DNA of 64,000 nucleotides from Clostridia bacterium (GTDB lineage Bacteria > Bacillota > Clostridia > Oscillospirales > CAG-272). Where the stretch lies: the NCBI GenBank assembly GCA_017462385.1, contig JAFTRE010000032.1, positions 40,488 to 104,487 on the forward strand, written 5' to 3'. Below the pieces are notes generated by a model, which was given only the letters and a program-made list of their open reading frames with translations, was not told the origin of the DNA and made no database searches. Of the stretch, positions 52,144 through 60,344 are shown piece after piece; within the stretch, counting starts at the first letter, position 1; every line of letters starts with the position of its first letter. The translations under genes and the position numbers were made by a program.

Positions 52144-53694
52144 TCAACCCTGAATATCCTGGAATGCTTCAATGATCTGATTGAGCTGTCTGCTAAGCAT
52201 TCTCTCGTAGGTCTTCCTAACGGTTGCCCAAGAAGCGCCGGTGGTTGCTACCTTGGAGGGAATCTCGGACATGTACGGGCCGAGGGTGTTAGCATAAATA
52301 CGGCCCTGGTCAAACGACATTGTCTCACGCAGGATGTCGAACATCTGAGCGGAAACGTCGAGGTCGGTGTACTTATACTTCATGTTGGTCTCGAACAGAG
52401 CGGGAGTAGTAAGGCGGTAAGCCTCGCTGCCCCAGCATTCGATAACAGCGGTCATCATGGTGGGCTCCTCGCAGTCGGTCATAATGCCGTACAGTGTGAA
52501 GGGGTTACCGATAACGGTTACATACTCTTCCTGTGCCTCGTCATAAAGAGGTGTGGGCACAAGGCCGTACTTCCACTCAACATTGTTGAGTCCGCTGGAG
52601 TGCTGGTTGTCTGCCATATAGACACGGTTCTGGCAGAACAGCATATTGCCGTTTACGAAGGGCAGGTCGAAGTCAACTGCATCACCGTTACGGCTGATGT
52701 AGCAGTCGCTGGTGGTCATCCAATCGCCCAGTTTATCAATCAGGTCAACAGTCTTCTGAGAGAAGTAGTCGTCCGAAATTTTGATAAGATCTTCGTCGCC
52801 GCTGTGCTCGATAAGTCTCAGACCCGAACCGGTGTAGAATGCGTCTGCGCCGTAGTAAATAGTACCGAAGCCGTAGAAGTCACCCTCGGAGACCTTGCCG
52901 TCGGTATCGAGATCCTGATAGGTATTGGTAGTCATCTCGATGAGCTTATCGATGGTCCAGGTCTTATTGAGAACATATTCGGTAGGATCGGTCAAGCCGT
53001 AGTTGTTCAAAAGATCCTTATTATAATAGATAGTGTACATGAAGTGCAGGGTGTTGGTGGAGGCGTCGCCCGAAACATAGTACAGAGCGTCGCCGACACC
53101 CATGGTATCGATGATGGACTCGGGCCACCAAGGCATATCCAGATCTATGTAAGTATCATCAATCTCATTGAGGTCGGCATAGTAGCCGTTGATAGCCAAC
53201 TGAGCGGCGGTACGGCTGTATGTAGCAATGATATCGTATATCTTCTCGCCCGCCTGATAGCTGTTTTCAACCTTCTGCTTGAATTTGGAAAGGTTTTTGT
53301 TATTACCGGGGGATTCCTCGAACGCAAGCGTTACGCCGAGTCTTTCCTCGATGTTAAGGTTACGCTGGTAAATGTTGTCGAGAATGTTGTCGCCGGTGAT
53401 GCCTTCACTCTGGAACTCATCCCGCTCGGCTTCCCAGTGAAGCACGAATACCTCTGCATTGTTGTAGTTAAGGTCTTCGGGCAAACGGTCCTCTTCAAAG
53501 CCGTTTTCGTCGAGGCCGTCATCAACGGTAGTCTCAACAGTATCGCCGCCGCCGTTGGGATCGACAGGATTATCTGCGTTGCCTGCGGTGGTGGTGTCTA
53601 CCGTATCGTCGCCGGGTTGTGCACAAGCAACAGCTATGCCCGCCAGCATGACAAGCGCCAGCATAAATGTGATGAATCTTACAAATGATTTCAT
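52144..53694 (-). CDS. Orphan extracellular solute-binding lipoprotein 2
   Basis: This 516-residue protein has a lipoprotein-like signal ending GIAVACAQ (Cys about 24), a Thr/Asp/Gly-rich linker and a family 1 solute-binding domain (MPWWPESII, SGDASTNTLHFM, YNKDLLNNYGLTDPTEYV). It resembles the protein at 44649 over most of its length. It is transcribed alone from the promoter at 53774 and closed by its own terminator, with no transporter subunits nearby. It would deliver sugars to a permease encoded elsewhere. Confidence 0.88.
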   Translation of the reverse strand: MKSFVRFITFMLALVMLAGIAVACAQPGDDTVDTTTAGNADNPVDPNGGGDTVETTVDDGLDENGFEEDRLPEDLNYNNAEVFVLHWEAERDEFQSEGITGDNILDNIYQRNLNIEERLGVTLAFEESPGNNKNLSKFKQKVENSYQAGEKIYDIIATYSRTAAQLAINGYYADLNEIDDTYIDLDMPWWPESIIDTMGVGDALYYVSGDASTNTLHFMYTIYYNKDLLNNYGLTDPTEYVLNKTWTIDKLIEMTTNTYQDLDTDGKVSEGDFYGFGTIYYGADAFYTGSGLRLIEHSGDEDLIKISDDYFSQKTVDLIDKLGDWMTTSDCYISRNGDAVDFDLPFVNGNMLFCQNRVYMADNQHSSGLNNVEWKYGLVPTPLYDEAQEEYVTVIGNPFTLYGIMTDCEEPTMMTAVIECWGSEAYRLTTPALFETNMKYKYTDLDVSAQMFDILRETMSFDQGRIYANTLGPYMSEIPSKVATTGASWATVRKTYERMLSRQLNQIIEAFQDIQG

Positions 53695-53773
53695 ACTTGC
53701 TTTTCAGCCTTTCGGCTGATTTCCTCCTTCAAATATTAATTATGCTTTGATATAAAATCTTTCGTTAATTTTT

Positions 53774-53802
53774 ATTATATCAGTAAAAGTTCTTCTTGTC
53801 AA
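53774..53802 (-). promoter_or_regulatory. Promoter of solute-binding protein 2
   Basis: TTGACA (53797-53802), a 17-base spacer and TATAAT (53774-53779) lie on the minus strand. The leader is about 70 bases long. Confidence 0.88.
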
Positions 53803-53940
53803 TGCACGTTTTGCAAGATTTTGGGTGCCTCATTTTGGCAATATGCACAAAAGGCAACCATATATTTTGCCTTGGTAACATGATGCGGTGCACCTCCGTT
53901 CCAAAATTATGAACAATATGTAAAAATTCATTTTCACGAA

Positions 53941-53969
53941 TTGACAATAAAAATTTTTCATGGTAGAAT
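53941..53969 (+). promoter_or_regulatory. Promoter of the P-type ATPase
   Basis: TTGACA (53941-53946), a 17-base spacer and TAGAAT (53964-53969) would start transcription near 53976, just before the riboswitch. Confidence 0.85.
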
Positions 53970-53979
53970 AATATATACA

Positions 53980-54136
53980 CAAGGGAGTAGTTCGCGTCAA
54001 CAACGCGCGCCGGGTCAACATCATGGCGAGTAGCAAACGTACCTCGCCTGGCTCGGATATGCCATCCCAATGGTCAATGAACGAGACTTGTGCATGGTTT
54101 GCCGTGCGCTTTGTCCCGTTATTTTTTTCGGCAAAC
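53980..54136 (+). promoter_or_regulatory. yybP-ykoY manganese riboswitch
   Basis: The leader carries the conserved 5' AAGGGAGTAG (53981-53990) and 3' ACGAGACTTGTGCA (54080-54094) segments of the yybP-ykoY class, separated by two helical arms. This class senses Mn2+ and is often found before P-type ATPases and MntP exporters. Downstream, GCATGG can pair with CCGTGC, or GTTTGCCG (54097-54104) can pair with CGGCAAAC (54129-54136), enclosing a T-run; these exclude each other and look like the expression switch. Confidence 0.82.
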
Positions 54137-54170
54137 AAAATAATATTTTTTATTTCAGGAGGGAAAGTAA

Positions 54171-56834
54171 TTGAAACCTTACTTTCAAACCACAGAAGAA
54201 GTTCTGAAGGCTACCGAAACGACCGATAACGGTCTCGGTGCGGCAGAAGCCGCTGCGCGGCTTGAAAAAAACGGCAAAAACAAGCTTGCCGAGGGCAAAA
54301 AAGAGTCGCTCATCCATCGCTTTTTCAAGCAGCTCGTCGAGCCTATGACCATCATTCTGATAGTCGCCGCCGCAATCTCCGCAGGTGTGGAGATCTATAA
54401 CGGCATCTCGGCAGGTCACTGGGAATTTCCCGCCGACGTTGTGATCATTCTGGCGGTCGTTCTCATCAACGCCATTCTTGGCGTTTTCCAGGAAAGCAAG
54501 GCCGAAAAAGCCATCGAGGCTCTGCAGGAGATCGCCGCGGCGACCAGCAAGGTCATTCGCGACGGCAAGCAGATCTCGATACACAGCGAGGATCTCGTTA
54601 TCGGCGATATCATCGTTCTCGAGGCAGGTGACGCAGTCCCCGCCGACGCGCGCATCATCGAATGTGCTTCCATGAAAATAGAGGAAGCCGCACTGACGGG
54701 TGAATCCGTTCCGGTTGAGAAAAAGGTCGACGCACTCACCGCAGGCGAGCAGGGCGACGTTCCGCTGGGCGACCGCAAAAACATGGTGTATATGGGCTCT
54801 ACCGTCGTTTACGGACGCGGCAAGGCCGTTGTCACCGGCACCGGCATGGACACCGAAATGGGCAAGATCGCAGACGCGCTCACTCAGGCCGAGGAGGGCA
54901 AAACTCCCCTGCAGATTAAGCTTGCAGGCCTTTCCAAGGTACTCACCTATCTGGTTATCGGCATTTGTGTTGTTATTTTCGGCGTACAGCTCATTCGCCA
55001 CGGCGTAGGCTTTAATGCTGTTCTCTCCTCCTTCATGCTGGCTATCTCGCTGGCAGTTGCGGCTATCCCCGAGGGACTTGCGACCGTCGTTACCATCGTG
55101 CTTTCCATCGGCGTTACCAACATGTCACGTCGCAGCGCCATTATTCGCAAGCTGACCGCGGTTGAAACGCTGGGCTGTACACAGATTATCTGCTCCGACA
55201 AAACAGGCACGCTGACACAGAATAAAATGACCGTCGTCGACCACTACGGCGAGGACGAGGCGCTGCTCGCAACCGCAATGTCCATGTGCTCGGACGCCGA
55301 GTTTGACCGCGAGGCGGGTACCGCCGTGGGCGAGCCCACCGAGTGCGCGCTTGTCAACTATGCGCAAAAGCTGGGTTACGACAAAAACGATCAAAAGAAC
55401 GAATACGTCCGCGTGGGCGAGGTTCCCTTCGACTCCATGCGTAAAATGATGACCACCGTCCATAAGACCGCTGACGGCGCGCTCATTCAGTTCACCAAGG
55501 GCGCTCCCGACGAGATTTTAAAGCGCTGCACCACAGCTCTTGTGGGTGGTAAGGCAGTCGAGCTGACCGACGCTATGCGCTCCGACATACTCGCCGCCAA
55601 CAAGGCAATGGCAGACCAAGCGCTCCGCGTGCTGGCTGCTGCCAAAAAGGAGCTTTCCGCCGAGCCCGCCGTTTATGAGGCAGAGGCTGTCGAGAGTCAG
55701 CTGTGCTTTGTGGGTCTGGTCGGCATGATCGACCCCGTCCGTCCCGAGGTAAAGCCCGCTATCGACCAGTGCCGCTCGGCAGGCATACGCCCCATCATGA
55801 TCACGGGTGACCACAAGGACACCGCAGTTGCTATTGCTAAGCAGCTTGGCATCATCACCGACGCATCTCAGGCCATCACGGGCGCCGAGCTTGACAAGAT
55901 ATCCGACGAGGAATTTGAAACGGCCGTTGAAAATTATTCCGTTTACGCCCGCGTTCAGCCCGAGCACAAGACCCGCATCGTCAACGCATGGCGCAAAAAG
56001 GGCAAGGTCACCGCTATGACGGGTGACGGCGTCAACGACGCGCCCTCCATCAAGAACGCCGACATCGGTATCGGCATGGGTATCACGGGTACCGACGTTA
56101 CCAAAAACGTCGCCGACATGATTCTCGCCGACGATAACTTTGCTACCATCGTTTCCGCCGCAGGCGAGGGACGCCGCATTTACGACAACATCCGTAAAGC
56201 AATTCAGTTCCTGCTTGCCTCCAACCTCTCCGAGGTTTTGGCTATCTTCGGCGCAACTCTTATCGGATTTACCATCTTCCAGCCCGTTCAGCTGCTTTGG
56301 ATCAACCTGATCACCGACTGTTTCCCCGCCCTCGCGCTGGGCATGGAAAAGCCCGAGGCTGACGTTATGAACCGCAAGCCCCGCGACTCCAAGGAAGGTA
56401 TTTTCGCAGGCGGCCTCGGTGCGGCTGTAGTATATCAGGGTCTGCTTGTAACCGCTATCACTCTTATCTCCTACTTTGTAGGTCATTGGTTTGAGACAGG
56501 CAACATCGAGATCACCGACAGCGTTGACGGCACTACCATGGCATTCCTGACACTGGCTATGTGCGAGGTATTCCACTCATTCAATATGCGCTCGCTTCGC
56601 GGCTCCATCTTCACCCTCAAGGGTCAGAACAAGTGGCTGTGGGGCGCAGGAATCCTTTCGCTCATCCTTACCTCTGTCGTCGTTCTTGTAAAGCCTATTG
56701 CAGAGGTGTTCGGCATGACCGCGATCAGCTGGGCAGAGTTCGCTATCGCTCTCGGCCTCGGCTTCTGCATCATTCCTCTTGTTGAGCTGGTCAAGTTTGT
56801 TCACAGACTCATCGACAAAAAGCGCAGCAAATAA
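54171..56834 (+). CDS. Cation-transporting P-type ATPase (Ca/Mn type)
   Basis: The 887-residue P2-type ATPase has the TM4 ion site AVAAIPEGLATVVTI (about 286-300), the phosphorylated Asp in CSDKTGTLTQNKM (about 344), ATP-binding KGAPDEIL (about 443) and hinge TGDGVNDAPSI (about 620). It resembles bacterial Ca2+-ATPases of the PMR1/SERCA type, which can carry Mn2+. The manganese riboswitch in the leader suggests manganese export. The start is TTG 54171, supported by AGGAGG 8 bases before it. It is a single-gene unit with a strong terminator. Confidence 0.9.
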   Translation: MKPYFQTTEEVLKATETTDNGLGAAEAAARLEKNGKNKLAEGKKESLIHRFFKQLVEPMTIILIVAAAISAGVEIYNGISAGHWEFPADVVIILAVVLINAILGVFQESKAEKAIEALQEIAAATSKVIRDGKQISIHSEDLVIGDIIVLEAGDAVPADARIIECASMKIEEAALTGESVPVEKKVDALTAGEQGDVPLGDRKNMVYMGSTVVYGRGKAVVTGTGMDTEMGKIADALTQAEEGKTPLQIKLAGLSKVLTYLVIGICVVIFGVQLIRHGVGFNAVLSSFMLAISLAVAAIPEGLATVVTIVLSIGVTNMSRRSAIIRKLTAVETLGCTQIICSDKTGTLTQNKMTVVDHYGEDEALLATAMSMCSDAEFDREAGTAVGEPTECALVNYAQKLGYDKNDQKNEYVRVGEVPFDSMRKMMTTVHKTADGALIQFTKGAPDEILKRCTTALVGGKAVELTDAMRSDILAANKAMADQALRVLAAAKKELSAEPAVYEAEAVESQLCFVGLVGMIDPVRPEVKPAIDQCRSAGIRPIMITGDHKDTAVAIAKQLGIITDASQAITGAELDKISDEEFETAVENYSVYARVQPEHKTRIVNAWRKKGKVTAMTGDGVNDAPSIKNADIGIGMGITGTDVTKNVADMILADDNFATIVSAAGEGRRIYDNIRKAIQFLLASNLSEVLAIFGATLIGFTIFQPVQLLWINLITDCFPALALGMEKPEADVMNRKPRDSKEGIFAGGLGAAVVYQGLLVTAITLISYFVGHWFETGNIEITDSVDGTTMAFLTLAMCEVFHSFNMRSLRGSIFTLKGQNKWLWGAGILSLILTSVVVLVKPIAEVFGMTAISWAEFAIALGLGFCIIPLVELVKFVHRLIDKKRSK

Positions 56835-56840
56835 AAAATC

Positions 56841-56871
56841 AAGCGGTAGCTACGGCTACCGCTTTTCTTTT
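56841..56871 (+). terminator. Terminator after the P-type ATPase
   Basis: AGCGGTAGC pairs with GCTACCGCT around three bases, followed by TTTTCTTTTA. Confidence 0.92.
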
Positions 56872-56887
56872 ACCTAAAAAATTCTCT

Positions 56888-56935
56888 CCTCATCCGTCAC
56901 GCATTCGCGTGCCACCTTCCCCGCTGGGGAAGGCC
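56888..56935. repeat. Partial palindromic repeat element
   Basis: CTCATCCGTCACGC...GTGCCACCTTCCCC and GGGGAAGG resemble the right end of the full elements at 56962 and 57244. It appears to be a truncated copy. The intergenic region 56872-57398 is filled by such elements and has no gene. Confidence 0.65.
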
Positions 56936-56961
56936 AATTAAGGGTGAACGCCACCGTAAAT

Positions 56962-57140
56962 AGGCTTCTCCTTGAGGAGAAGCTGTCGCCGCGAGCAAGC
57001 GCCAGCGCGCGCCGCGGTGACTGATGAGGTGTAGGATGCGAAGCATCCGTTTGTTAGTATTATTAAATTATAACGCCGCTATCGCGGCTACACCTCATCC
57101 GCCTCCTACGGAGGCACCTTCTCCTCAAGGAGAAGGCTAT
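56962..57140. repeat. MITE-like palindromic element, copy 1
   Basis: The element begins GGCTTCTCCTTGAGGAGAAG and ends with the mirrored CCTTCTCCTCAAGGAGAAGG. Inside are GATGAGGTGTAG and CTACACCTCATC. Each end is itself a hairpin and the whole folds on itself. There is no transposase frame. Confidence 0.75.
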
Positions 57141-57243
57141 TTGTGGCGCCGACCCATACCATAACAATAAAGATTTTGCACCCCCGCGGACGTGCGATGC
57201 ACGCCCCTACGGCGCTGTTTCAATTAAAAAATGACATTGCAAA

Positions 57244-57358
57244 AGGCTCTCCCTGAGGGAGAGCTGTCGCCAAAGGCGACTGAGAGGGTAAGAACGATGC
57301 TAATAAACGCCCTCTCCGTCGCGGCGAGACGCGACACCTCTCCCATGGGGAGAGGCTT
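57244..57358. repeat. MITE-like palindromic element, copy 2
   Basis: It begins GGCTCTCCCTGAGGGAGAGC, continues TGTCGCCAAAGGCGACTGAG and ends with CCTCTCCCATGGGGAGAGGC. It shares the layout (GGCT-hairpin-TGTCGCC) with copy 1 but has a different stem sequence. A further GC-rich repeat (CCCCCGCGGACGTGCGATGC) sits between them at 57181. Confidence 0.75.
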
Positions 57359-57398
57359 TTGTAAAATCCCATTTTATAAATTTTTATTTTGAAAAAAT

Positions 57399-57551
57399 AG
57401 CCTTTGAGGGCGTTCCGCCCTCAAAGGCTACCTTAACGTTTGCTGAAAGCAAACATATCACTCCGCGCACCGCGCGGAATATCACTGCGAAGCAATATCA
57501 CGTTTTCGCCGGCGGCGAAAACATATCACTTTTTTCGGCAACGCCGAAAAA
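57399..57551 (-). repeat. Micro-hairpin array and terminator after rsgA
   Basis: Read on the minus strand from the rsgA stop, hairpins of 9, 9, 3, 6 and 7 base pairs are separated by four GTGATAT linkers (plus-strand ATATCAC at 57455, 57479, 57495, 57523). They are followed by GTTAAGGT and a 13-base-pair terminator hairpin (57399-57429) with TTTTTT. Stem sequences all differ but each is perfectly self-complementary. Confidence 0.85.
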
Positions 57552-57552
57552 A

Positions 57553-58440
57553 CTACTTGTCCCACGCATGCTTATTTTTGAGTATCTCATACAGCGCTAA
57601 ATAGCTGTCATGCCTCGACCTTGCTATCTTGCCCGCGCGCACGGCGGCGAGAATCGCGCAGCCGTCCTCCTTTGTATGCGAGCATTTTGTGTATTTGCAT
57701 GTCCCGAGCAGGTCCGCAAACTCGGGAAAGGTATCGGGCAGGTCATCTTTCGTGAAAAAGTCAAAATGCTCGAAATCAAGCATTGAAAAGCCGGGTGTGT
57801 CGGCTATATATCCCGCGCCCGACGGATACAAAGTGACCGAACGGGTGGTATGCCGCCCGCGCTCAGTCTTGTGGCTTACCGACGAGGTCTCAAGCGACAG
57901 TCCCGGGAACAGCAGATTCATCAGCGAGGATTTTCCGACTCCCGACGCGCCCGCAAACGCCGAAATACTGCCCGCGGGAAGTCCGTCGATGTATTTTTTG
58001 ACCGCGTCGATGCCCTCACCCTCGTGACAGCTCACGCAAAATGCATCGTAGCCCGCAAGGCGGTATATCCCGCACAGCTCGGCGGCGCGTTCGCGGTCAA
58101 GCTCGCATTTGCCGATAATTATGACCGGCTTTATTTTATTATACTCGGCAATGGTCGTCAGCTTGTCCAGCATAAACGGGTCGGGAGACGGCATTGATGC
58201 CGCCGCCGTGACGAATATGTAGTCAAGGTTGGCCATGGGCGGGCGAATGAGCACGTTTTTGCGCTCACAAATAGCGCTGATGACAGTTCCCTCGCCGTCC
58301 TGCGTCAGCTCGACGCGGTCACCGACCACCACCTTTTCATGCTTATGTCTGAAAACGCCACGCGCGCGGCACTGCACGCTTCCCTCCCCCGTCTCGACGG
58401 TGTAAAGCCCGCCGCTGGAGGCTGTTATAATGCCTGTCAT
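57553..58440 (-). CDS. rsgA: Ribosome small-subunit GTPase RsgA with unusual G4 motif
   Basis: RsgA helps mature the 30S subunit. The 295-residue protein has an N-terminal OB domain, the G1 motif FAGASGVGKSSLMN (about 162), DTPGFSMLDF (about 214) and the zinc motif CKYTKCSHTKEDGC (about 248-261). The G4 guanine-specificity motif, normally NKxD, reads GKCE in VIIIGKCELDRE (about 108), a double change. The gene belongs to the rlmN-PASTA-rsgA neighbourhood but is separated from it by an inserted divergent esterase gene. Its stop directly abuts a micro-hairpin array. Confidence 0.92.
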   Translation of the reverse strand: MTGIITASSGGLYTVETGEGSVQCRARGVFRHKHEKVVVGDRVELTQDGEGTVISAICERKNVLIRPPMANLDYIFVTAAASMPSPDPFMLDKLTTIAEYNKIKPVIIIGKCELDRERAAELCGIYRLAGYDAFCVSCHEGEGIDAVKKYIDGLPAGSISAFAGASGVGKSSLMNLLFPGLSLETSSVSHKTERGRHTTRSVTLYPSGAGYIADTPGFSMLDFEHFDFFTKDDLPDTFPEFADLLGTCKYTKCSHTKEDGCAILAAVRAGKIARSRHDSYLALYEILKNKHAWDK

Positions 58441-58467
58441 ATTTACCTGCCTTTTTTAAAATTTTTA

Positions 58468-58496
58468 TTTACAAACAAATCGGTTTGATATATAAT
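58468..58496 (+). promoter_or_regulatory. Promoter of the esterase gene
   Basis: TTTACA (58468-58473), a 17-base spacer and TATAAT (58491-58496) precede ATG 58529, which has AGAAAGGATG nearby as ribosome site. Confidence 0.8.
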
Positions 58497-58528
58497 ATAA
58501 TTGATAAATTGAGAAAGGATGATATCTC

Positions 58529-59296
58529 ATGGCTCTTTTCAATATACAGTACCGCTCCGCGGCACTTGACAAAAATACTCCCATCGTAGTCGTTATCCCC
58601 GAAGCTGCCCCCGCCGAGGACATTCCTACACTTTATCTGCTTCACGGTATGCACGGCAATCACGCCGATTGGACCCGCAAATCTTCCATCGAGCGCTATG
58701 CTCAGGACCGCGGCATAGCAGTTGTCATGCCCGACGGCGAAAACAGCTTTTATCACGATATGGTGTTCGGTGAAAAATATTTCACCTACGTTGCCGACGA
58801 GCTGGTAGCCTATACCCGCAAAATATTCCGCCTCAGCCACAAACGCGAAAAGACGTTTATCGCAGGGCTTTCGATGGGCGGCTACGGTGCTTTCCGTCTG
58901 GCTCTCATGCGTCCTCACCAATATGCTGCCGCCGCCAGCCTTTCGGGCTGTGTCGACATGGCTACCCGCATTATGAACACCATTTGGGATGACCGCGTGA
59001 CGCTCGCGCAGTCCATTTGGGGACTTGATTACAAAAACGCCGTCCACGACTCTGATTCCGACCTGTTCTATCTCATCAAAAATTGGCCTGCCGACGCGCC
59101 CCGTCCCCGTCTTTACTCCGCTTGCGGCACTGAGGACTCGCTCTATGAGGACAACATTGTTTTCCGCGATTTTATGGCGGAACATCCCGAGTTTGAATAC
59201 TCCTTCACCTCGGCGCCCGGCAAGCACAACTTTGCTTTCTGGGATACGTGGATATGTCCCGCGATGGATTATATGCTCGGAGAGCATATAAAGTGA
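58529..59296 (+). CDS. Alpha/beta-hydrolase esterase (esterase D / tributyrin esterase type)
   Basis: This 255-residue protein has the nucleophile elbow FIAGLSMGGYGAFRLA (Ser about 116), a His in LLHGMHGNHADW (oxyanion region, about 38) and catalytic His in APGKHNFAFWDTW (about 232). It lacks a signal peptide. Family members deacetylate or de-esterify sugars and aryl esters. It is on the plus strand, inserted between rsgA and the PASTA gene. Its stop TGA is part of a GTGAAAT linker that begins a micro-hairpin array. Confidence 0.87.
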   Translation: MALFNIQYRSAALDKNTPIVVVIPEAAPAEDIPTLYLLHGMHGNHADWTRKSSIERYAQDRGIAVVMPDGENSFYHDMVFGEKYFTYVADELVAYTRKIFRLSHKREKTFIAGLSMGGYGAFRLALMRPHQYAAAASLSGCVDMATRIMNTIWDDRVTLAQSIWGLDYKNAVHDSDSDLFYLIKNWPADAPRPRLYSACGTEDSLYEDNIVFRDFMAEHPEFEYSFTSAPGKHNFAFWDTWICPAMDYMLGEHIK

Positions 59297-59425
59297 AATA
59301 TTTGCTTACGCAAATGTGAAATACGCCTGCGGCGCGTGAAATATCCGCTTCGCGGATGTGAAATGTTTGCTGCGCAAACGTTAAGGTAGCTTTTCGCCCT
59401 TTGGGCGAAAAGCTTCTTTATTTAT
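59293..59425 (+). repeat. Micro-hairpin array and terminator after the esterase gene
   Basis: Four GTGAAAT linkers (59293, 59316, 59336, 59358) each precede a small perfect hairpin: ATTTGC/GCAAAT, CGCC/GGCG, ATCCGC/GCGGAT and GTTTGC/GCAAAC. Then come GTTAAGGTAGC and a 12-base-pair terminator hairpin (59388-59414) with a T-rich tail. The stop codon 59294-59296 lies within the first linker. Confidence 0.88.
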
Positions 59426-59452
59426 TCACTTTTCACTCTTACCTTTTACTTT

Positions 59453-60307
59453 TTATCCAATGCTCACCGTCAGGTACACCTTGGCTTTACTTGTGACCGT
59501 CGAGCCGAAAGGTATGCTTTGCGCGATAACGGTTCCCGCGGGCTTGTCCGACTTGACATAGTCGCTCTTGCCCGCTTCCAGCCCGAGCCGCGCAAGCCTG
59601 TCAAGCGCCGCCGTTTCGCTGAGTCCCGTAAGCGCGGGCATGACAATGCTGACCGCCTCCTCGCCGCTTATCCTCAGCTTGACTGTACCCCCAACTGGAA
59701 CATCGGCGTATGCCGACGGCTCGGTCGAGATAACGCTCCCCTCGGGAGTGCTTGTCCCCGTGACATATTCGACCTTACCCGAAAGTCCGAGCGACGTCAG
59801 CCGCTTCAGCGCGCTGTCCTCGCTCTCACCCGCAAGGTCGGGAAGCATAACCGTGTTTCTTCCGCGACTGACCGTCAGTGTCAGCGTGCACAGTCTCTCG
59901 TCCTTGACCACCTTGCGCTCCGCCCCTGCGGGCGGATACTGTTTTATAACGATACCGACGGGCACCGTTTCATCATATTCATATTCGATTATTACCCGGA
60001 AAATATTTTGCTCGACATCGTCCTCGCGGTACTCACCGCCGACATAATCGGGTACGATAACCTTGCGCACACCGCTCCTGTCGGGCATAATTATCATAGC
60101 AAACGCAGTAATACCACAGACCAGCGTCAAAACAACGCTTGCAACCGCCACGCCGAACAGGGTCGGCATATTGCGGGCCAAAAAATCGCCCGCGCGTCGC
60201 ATTCTCTCCCGCCACGCTCGGCGGAATGTTGATTCCTCTCTGCCCTCTCGACTCGCCCGCATTGCGGCGTAGTCCTTTTTTTGTCCCCTCGTAAATTTTT
60301 GTGCCAT
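59453..60307 (-). CDS. Membrane protein with PASTA domains but no kinase domain
   Basis: The 284-residue protein has a basic cytoplasmic N-terminus (about 1-45), one membrane helix (VAVASVVLTLVCGITAFAMI) and three extracellular PASTA repeats starting VIVPDYVGGEYREDDVEQ, MLPDLAGESEDSALKRL and VMPALTGLSETAALDRL. PASTA domains bind peptidoglycan fragments. In most Firmicutes the gene between rlmN and rsgA encodes the PrkC kinase with these repeats, preceded by its phosphatase; here both catalytic parts are missing. The membrane and PASTA part look intact. GGAGC lies about 10 bases before ATG 60307. Confidence 0.88.
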   Translation of the reverse strand: MAQKFTRGQKKDYAAMRASREGREESTFRRAWRERMRRAGDFLARNMPTLFGVAVASVVLTLVCGITAFAMIIMPDRSGVRKVIVPDYVGGEYREDDVEQNIFRVIIEYEYDETVPVGIVIKQYPPAGAERKVVKDERLCTLTLTVSRGRNTVMLPDLAGESEDSALKRLTSLGLSGKVEYVTGTSTPEGSVISTEPSAYADVPVGGTVKLRISGEEAVSIVMPALTGLSETAALDRLARLGLEAGKSDYVKSDKPAGTVIAQSIPFGSTVTSKAKVYLTVSIG

Positions 60308-60344
60308 AACTTTTGCTCCGTATTCGGTTTTATGTACGGTGGCA

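Noticed and set aside
56841-57545. Insertion sequence in the long gap after the P-type ATPase
   Set aside because: No transposase frame or target-site duplication is visible; only palindromic repeats are present.
57399-57551. Short repeats separated by variable sequence, like a tiny CRISPR
   Set aside because: The repeated word is only 7 bases and every variable part is a self-complementary hairpin.
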